In this document: positions 60,341-64,000 of the stretch, in pieces
Layout: each line of letters opens with the position of its first letter
Numbering within the stretch: the first letter of the stretch is position 1
Notes under the pieces: generated by a model
Told to the model about the DNA's origin: nothing
Database searches by the model: none
What the model saw: only the letters and a program-made list of their open reading frames with translations
Position numbers and translations under genes: made by a program
NCBI RefSeq assembly: GCF_029624655.1
Contig: NZ_JARRSA010000011.1
Location: forward strand, 58,901 to 122,900
Direction of reading: 5' to 3'
Length of the DNA stretch: 64,000 bases
DNA from: Roseicyclus salinarum
Lineage (GTDB): Bacteria > Pseudomonadota > Alphaproteobacteria > Rhodobacterales > Rhodobacteraceae

Positions 60341-60826
60341 TCATTCGCCAAGACCAGGGCGCGCGCCTCCGGCCACAGGTGTTGCCGATGGCCAGATCCT
60401 CTCCTGCAATGGAGGCGCTTTGAGAGCGCTGCTTTCTGCGGGCTGGGCGGTGACCACATCGCGGTGGAGGGCGCAAAATTCGTCTACGGTTACGCCGTCG
60501 GCCTGCATGACGAGGCAGATCATCGGGTCGGCAAGCATTTCCTCGAGGAAGTATTCAAGCAAGGCCTTGCCGCTCAGCTTGTCCTCCGCGACCGCGCGCT
60601 CGAGTTCGGTCAACGGGACGGTCAGTGTCCTCGACAGGCCCGGATGTGATGCGCGCGGTTGCAGGTGGACCAGCACCGAGGCGATCCAGTCGCCAGGATC
60701 GATCCAGTCTACCGGGTCCATCAGTTGTGTCTCGATGAGGTATTCGCCGGCCGGCAGCACCTCGTCGAAACTGTCGAGGCGGAACGGCTTCAGAAATACG
60801 GCCACTGTCTTGATCGATTTCGCCAT
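60341..60826 (-). CDS. conserved-looking protein of unknown function
   Basis: A protein of 161 aa from ATG 60826 (GGAAGGTCC upstream). The N-terminal part is strand-rich (TVAVFLKPFRLDSFDEVLPAGEYLIETQL) and reads like an orderly small domain, followed by VLVHLQPRASHPGLSRTLTVPLTELERAV and helical ALLEYFLEEMLADPMICLVMQ. No signal peptide or membrane segment. I do not recognise the family. It is second in the operon, after the Cys-repeat protein gene. Confidence 0.65.
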   Translation of the reverse strand: MAKSIKTVAVFLKPFRLDSFDEVLPAGEYLIETQLMDPVDWIDPGDWIASVLVHLQPRASHPGLSRTLTVPLTELERAVAEDKLSGKALLEYFLEEMLADPMICLVMQADGVTVDEFCALHRDVVTAQPAESSALKAPPLQERIWPSATPVAGGARPGLGE

Positions 60827-60953
60827 GGCGGACCTTCCTTGTCGGCTGCGCGACCGCTGGACCCTCGTCCGGGCATCGGATCGGCATTTTGCGATCAGTC
60901 ACTCGTGTAGCAGTCCAGCAGGTCAGCGTGTCGATCGCACAGTGCTCGAGGCC

Positions 60954-61742
60954 TCAGTGGCCGAGGACGCATTGACCGTCGAGGAGCTGGAAACTGCGGT
61001 CGCAGCGCCAGTCGTTGCCCGTACGGTCGAGATGCGCATTGGCCGGCACCCGAAGCGCGACGCAAACGCCCTGGATGACCTCGAAGCCGCGGTCGCATCG
61101 CCATCCGGGTCCGCCGGGGCGTTCATCAAGAAATGCGTTTTGGGGCACGACGATTGCGTCGCATCGTTGGCCGATCCGCACGAAACCACGCTCGCATTCC
61201 CAGGATGGCCCCCGGCTTGTATTAGTGAGGAAGGCGTTTTCGGGAACAGCAATGGGCAGGCAGGATGCCTCGACGGCCTCGAAGCCACGGCCGCAAGCCC
61301 AGCCGCGACCGGAATTGTCTTCGGTCAGGTAGGCATTCTCGGGGAGTTCGATCGGCAAACAGGCGTCTCGGCTCTCCCGGAAACCGCGTTTGCATTCCCA
61401 GCCGATGCCCGAGGATTGGAGGAAGGCGTTTTCGGGTACGGGGATCTGCGCGCACGCTCCGTCACGTGCCTGGAACCCGCGGCGGCAATCCCACCCAGCA
61501 CCGTAGGACCGCCCCGTCGCATAGGCGTTTTCGGGAACCACGATCTCGGCGCAGGCGCCATCCGCGACGCGGTATCCAAGGTCGCAGTCCCAGCCACCGC
61601 CATAGTCCCGATCGCTCGCATTCGAGGGCGCAGCGCCGGCCCCATCTTGTGCGGCGGCGGGGAACGGCAAGACGCCGATGCCGATCGCCAGGAAGCACAG
61701 CGCAGCTTTCGCCGAATGCGTCCATCTCGCCGGAAGCTTCAT
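60954..61742 (-). CDS. secreted protein of seven Cys-pair repeats
   Basis: A protein of 262 aa from ATG 61742 with a signal peptide (AALCFLAIGIGVLPFPAAAQ). The mature part is seven repeats of about 31-33 residues with the pattern G-W-x-C-x-R-G-F-x6-C-x2-I-x-V-P-E-N-A-F-L; the last is partial. Each repeat has one Cys pair likely to form a disulfide, so the protein is probably a periplasmic or surface rod. I do not know the family's function. It is first in the transglutaminase operon. Confidence 0.8.
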   Translation of the reverse strand: MKLPARWTHSAKAALCFLAIGIGVLPFPAAAQDGAGAAPSNASDRDYGGGWDCDLGYRVADGACAEIVVPENAYATGRSYGAGWDCRRGFQARDGACAQIPVPENAFLQSSGIGWECKRGFRESRDACLPIELPENAYLTEDNSGRGWACGRGFEAVEASCLPIAVPENAFLTNTSRGPSWECERGFVRIGQRCDAIVVPQNAFLDERPGGPGWRCDRGFEVIQGVCVALRVPANAHLDRTGNDWRCDRSFQLLDGQCVLGH

Positions 61743-62149
61743 TGTGAGATTCAAAGTCTGTCCTTCCGGCCGTTCCGGCCATGACGGCGAAGACCTGTTC
61801 CGGCGGAAGCCACCGAACGGTCGAGCATGGGTCATGAGCCATTTCTCATTGACCGAAACGAGCGTCCCGCGTCATGTGACACGCGATACGAGGCGACTGT
61901 GCTCGCTTACAGCAACAACCGAGCCCATGCGGTTGCCGCTCTTCATGGAAATGGTTGCGGGAAAGAAAATTTCAATGGCTCGCGCAGTTGCACTTGTGAA
62001 GTTTCTCCCGAAAGCGCACTTCGGTAATGCGATTGTTTTTCTTTTCGAACCTCTGCCTCCGCTCGTCCGGCTCTCAGTTGATCGATCCAGACTGACTTTG
62101 CCGGGCTGCCGCGTCTTGCGGGCAGCACCAAGGAAAGGAGACCACGGAT
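61743..62149. other. divergent promoter region with the cold-shock gene leader
   Basis: About 400 nt without a gene. Near 62105-62126 GCTGCC and GGCAGC form a short hairpin (with a GC/GC extension) just before the ribosome site AAGGAAAGGAG of the cold-shock gene. Long structured leaders are usual for cspA-type genes. Confidence 0.45.
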
Positions 62150-62356
62150 ATGGCCAACGGCACCGTGAAATGGTTCAATTCTTCTAAAGGCTTCGGCTTC
62201 ATCCAGCCCGAAAGCGGCGGCAAGGACGTTTTCGTCCACATCTCTGCGGTCGAGCGCGCCGGCCTCACCGGCCTCGCCGATGACCAGAAGGTTACCTACG
62301 AGGTCGAGGCTGGCCGCGACGGCCGCGAAAGCGCGATGGATCTCGCGCTCGCCTGA
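62150..62356 (+). CDS. CspA-family cold-shock protein
   Basis: A protein of 68 aa, family length. The RNA-binding motifs RNP1 KGFGFIQP and RNP2 VFVHISAV are present after GTVKWFNSS. It is an OB-fold RNA chaperone. It starts at ATG 62150 behind AAGGAAAGGAG. The gene is followed 113 nt later by a small charged protein gene. Confidence 0.95.
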   Translation: MANGTVKWFNSSKGFGFIQPESGGKDVFVHISAVERAGLTGLADDQKVTYEVEAGRDGRESAMDLALA

Positions 62357-62469
62357 GCCTCGACTGTGACGGGGTGGCCCCTGCCGTCCCGTTTCGCATA
62401 GCGTCCAAGGCCTGCATACCTCCGGCCAGATTGGGAGGGATTTCCTCCAGCGTGGGACAAGGTTCCGAC

Positions 62470-62652
62470 ATGGGCAGCAAAGCGAAGGACGATCGGCTTC
62501 GCCCGAAGCGCCAGGAAATGGCTCTTGCGGCGACCGACCGCGCGGCGCGCGAGATCATCCGCTCCGAGGCCGAGGCACGGAAGGATCTGAAGACCCGGCT
62601 TAAAGCCAGCCGAATCGAGAAGGAGGCGGACGAACAGAGCGACAAGCATTGA
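62470..62652 (+). CDS. small charged protein of unknown function
   Basis: A protein of 60 aa from ATG 62470; earlier ATGs in frame lack support. Almost fully helical and rich in Lys/Arg/Glu/Ala (AKDDRLRPKRQEMALAATDRAAREIIRSEAEARKDLKTRLKASRIEKEADEQ). No family recognised. Position after the cold-shock gene suggests a stress-linked role, weakly. Confidence 0.55.
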   Translation: MGSKAKDDRLRPKRQEMALAATDRAAREIIRSEAEARKDLKTRLKASRIEKEADEQSDKH

Positions 62653-62736
62653 TCTCATCCACCGGCTCCGCATCACGATGACATTGAAGGGCCCGCGTTG
62701 CAGGCTTGTCATCATCACCAGACGAAGGGACGACAC

Positions 62737-63417
62737 ATGACCTCGAACAGCCTCAAGGCCAGCGCCGCGCGTGGCCAGGATATCTTTGCATCGACCCCGA
62801 AGCGAAAGAAGGCCGCCACCGAGAAGGAGGCAGCCCCGTCCGTGCAGGTTGGAGCGCATGGTCGCTACCAGATCAAGTCCGGCCGGCTGAATGGCGAATA
62901 CGTTGCCCGTGCTTTTCCAAAGCCCCCCGCCAGGGCCCAAGGGCTGATCGCCGAGGCTCACGGCGCGACCGAACAGGCAGCCATCGCGGCGCTTCACGAG
63001 GCGCTCGACGTCCGCGAGACATCCCGCACCGGCGACCGGCGCACGGACGCCAACAGCGGCGGCAAGATACCCAGCGCCGCGGAATACGCCGAGGCGATCC
63101 GGCAGATAGATCTTTCAAAACCGCAGCGCGCGCTCCTCGACGCACTCGCCTTTGCCAAACAGGATGGCCTGACCGAAGTCCGCATGGCGCGCGCGGCCGG
63201 CTACAAGTCGCGCGCCTCCGTTCGGAGGTCCTTCGCCGGTATGGGGGTCATGATCGGCCAGTTCCTGTCGATCGACGAGGTCAAGGGCTCCACTCCCGAG
63301 CACCTCGAAGGCATCGCGCTTGTTGGATACCGGGGAAGCCCGGATCCCGAGGACACGCCTGCGCCATGGGTCCTGCACGAGGAATTGCGCGAAGCGCTCA
63401 GACCTGTGCGCACATAA
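62737..63417 (+). CDS. protein of unknown function, possibly HTH-containing
   Basis: A protein of 226 aa from ATG 62737 (GAAGGGACG upstream). The N-terminus is basic and disordered (LKASAARGQDIFASTPKRKKAATEKEAA), then VGAHGRYQIKSGRLNGEYVARAFPKPPARAQGLIAEAHGATEQAAIAALHEAL. The C-terminal half has AALLD-type helices (KPQRALLDALAFAKQDGLTEVRMARAAGYKSRASVRRSFAGMG) that read like a winged or HTH segment, then a domain ending PWVLHEELREAL. No family named. Confidence 0.65.
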   Translation: MTSNSLKASAARGQDIFASTPKRKKAATEKEAAPSVQVGAHGRYQIKSGRLNGEYVARAFPKPPARAQGLIAEAHGATEQAAIAALHEALDVRETSRTGDRRTDANSGGKIPSAAEYAEAIRQIDLSKPQRALLDALAFAKQDGLTEVRMARAAGYKSRASVRRSFAGMGVMIGQFLSIDEVKGSTPEHLEGIALVGYRGSPDPEDTPAPWVLHEELREALRPVRT

Positions 63418-63496
63418 TCCCGGCGCGTCCCTCCGTGCCAGACTGCGCGCGAAGTTTGGCGCGTCAGGGCGCTGAACGATGACGCTCAGGAACTGG

Positions 63497-63625
63497 CCTG
63501 CCCCATGAAAAGTGGTCCTCCCTGAAGTAGGCTTTCGAGCCAGATGGAGGACGAAGGAATGCCCCAGAAGAAGCACAAACCAGAGGAGATCGTCGCGAAG
63601 CTTCGGCAGGTCGACGTGCTTCTGC
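63497..63625 (+). mobile_element. IS3-family remnant (left end and start of orfA)
   Basis: CTGCCCCATGAAAAGTGGTCC is a terminal-repeat-like start, and ATG 63559 begins MPQKKHKPEEIVAKLRQVDVLL, the standard IS3 orfA N-terminus. After 22 residues the frame leaves the IS3 pattern. It is the complement of the 3'-half remnant at 50375 and the scar at 58709. Confidence 0.75.
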
Positions 63626-63747
63626 GCGAGGAAAGGCTCGTCACGTTCCAGAAGGGCCGCGTCGTTTTCGACGATTTCGACGGGGTGAAGGACCTCGCGG
63701 GCTTCGACACGTCCTACCTCGATCAGGACGGAACTCTCCTGCGCTGA
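63559..63747 (+). pseudogene. IS3 orfA start fused to an unrelated C-terminus
   Basis: A 62-codon frame. The first 22 residues are IS3 orfA; the rest (VTFQKGRVVFDDFDGVKDLAGFDTSYLDQDGTLLR) looks like the C-terminus of a normal protein I cannot name, ending at TGA 63747. It is probably a deletion junction between the IS and a resident gene. Confidence 0.5.
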
Positions 63748-63965
63748 GCCTGGGCGGGCCGGCGGAAGGAAGGGACAGGCGCCCGACACTGCGCACTGGT
63801 CGCCCCGCTAATGTGGATCAGCCCGAATCGAGTGGCTTCCCGGCATGGTGTTCCCACAATCCCCGGACATGGCGGCACGGACTTTTCGTGCCGCAAGACA
63901 CCGAATGCCGCCTTCCGGGCGAAGGGCCCGCTCATGCGTGGCCGCACCGCAGAACAGGAGACGCC
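63748..63965. other. intergenic gap before the right-edge gene
   Basis: About 220 nt with no recognised gene or IS end. AACAGGAGACGCC at its right end is the ribosome site of the partial gene at 63966. Confidence 0.4.
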
Positions 63966-64000
63966 ATGGACAGCCGTGCCACGACCCCCTTCCGCCCCGC
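63966..64000 (+). CDS. start of a gene cut by the window edge
   Basis: ATG 63966 follows a strong ribosome site (CAGGAGACGCC). Only MDSRATTPFRP is visible, too little to assign a family. Confidence 0.4.
   Translation, partial: MDSRATTPFRP

Overview
The window is GC-rich DNA from an alphaproteobacterium, most likely a member of the Rhodobacterales (Roseobacter/Paracoccaceae). The pointers are the overall codon character, VPLPA-type C-terminal sorting signals, TRAP and tripartite tricarboxylate transporters, an alphaproteobacterial-type RibA, and many decayed IS6-family scars. There are no rRNA or tRNA genes and no CRISPR array. The left two thirds is a mosaic of metabolic operons. The right third (about 49-64 kb) is littered with insertion-sequence debris and small stress-type genes and looks like an accessory or island region.

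Layout. 0.7-7.4 kb (minus): a GTP/pteridine-like biosynthetic cluster (glycosyltransferase, inositol-monophosphatase-family enzyme, RibA, zinc-type dehydrogenase, a PTPS/QueD homologue lacking its usual catalytic residues, methyltransferase, RibD-type reductase). 8-11 kb: secreted repeat protein, periplasmic LapG-like cysteine peptidase, VPLPA-CTERM protein, GFA-family protein. 11.6-17 kb: TctABC importer (minus) divergent from an HMG-CoA-lyase-type enzyme and a CaiB-type CoA transferase. 17.3-19.8 kb: aldo/keto reductase and a class V PLP enzyme. 20-26.3 kb: an NtrC-like regulator with degenerate AAA+ motifs, divergent from a cyanate operon (NrtA/CmpA-type ABC importer, a DUF1348 protein, CynS) that ends at a good terminator. 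26.3-29.7 kb: IS6 wreckage enclosing a CTERM gene fragment, then SSADH, an NmrA-like SDR, a truncated oxidoreductase and a misplaced 116-bp copy of the formate/nitrite transporter gene.

29.7-37.7 kb: a PAS-LuxR regulator divergent from a catabolic operon (BKACE, TRAP transporter, fused E1 alpha/beta, RidA, HpaI-type aldolase). 38-40.3 kb: IS6 scar, methyltransferase, PAS histidine kinase. 40.5-49.1 kb: a LacI regulator and a sugar-type ABC importer (binding protein, two permeases, a 62-aa membrane protein, two ATPases) joined to an ATP-dependent dihydroxyacetone kinase. Matching operator sites lie before the regulator gene and before the operon. This predicts a DHA/triose/short ketose uptake-and-phosphorylation system.

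49.1-64 kb: IS6 and IS3 remnants, two copies of a 160-bp MITE-like element (one ending an SRAP/HMCES gene), a second VPLPA/PEP-CTERM gene whose tail runs into an IS6 end, methyltransferase, TVP38-like membrane protein, LysR divergent from a sulfotransferase, formate/nitrite transporter, a response regulator with a start-proximal hairpin, a transglutaminase operon with an in-frame amber codon and a seven-repeat Cys protein, a cold-shock protein, and partial genes to the right edge.
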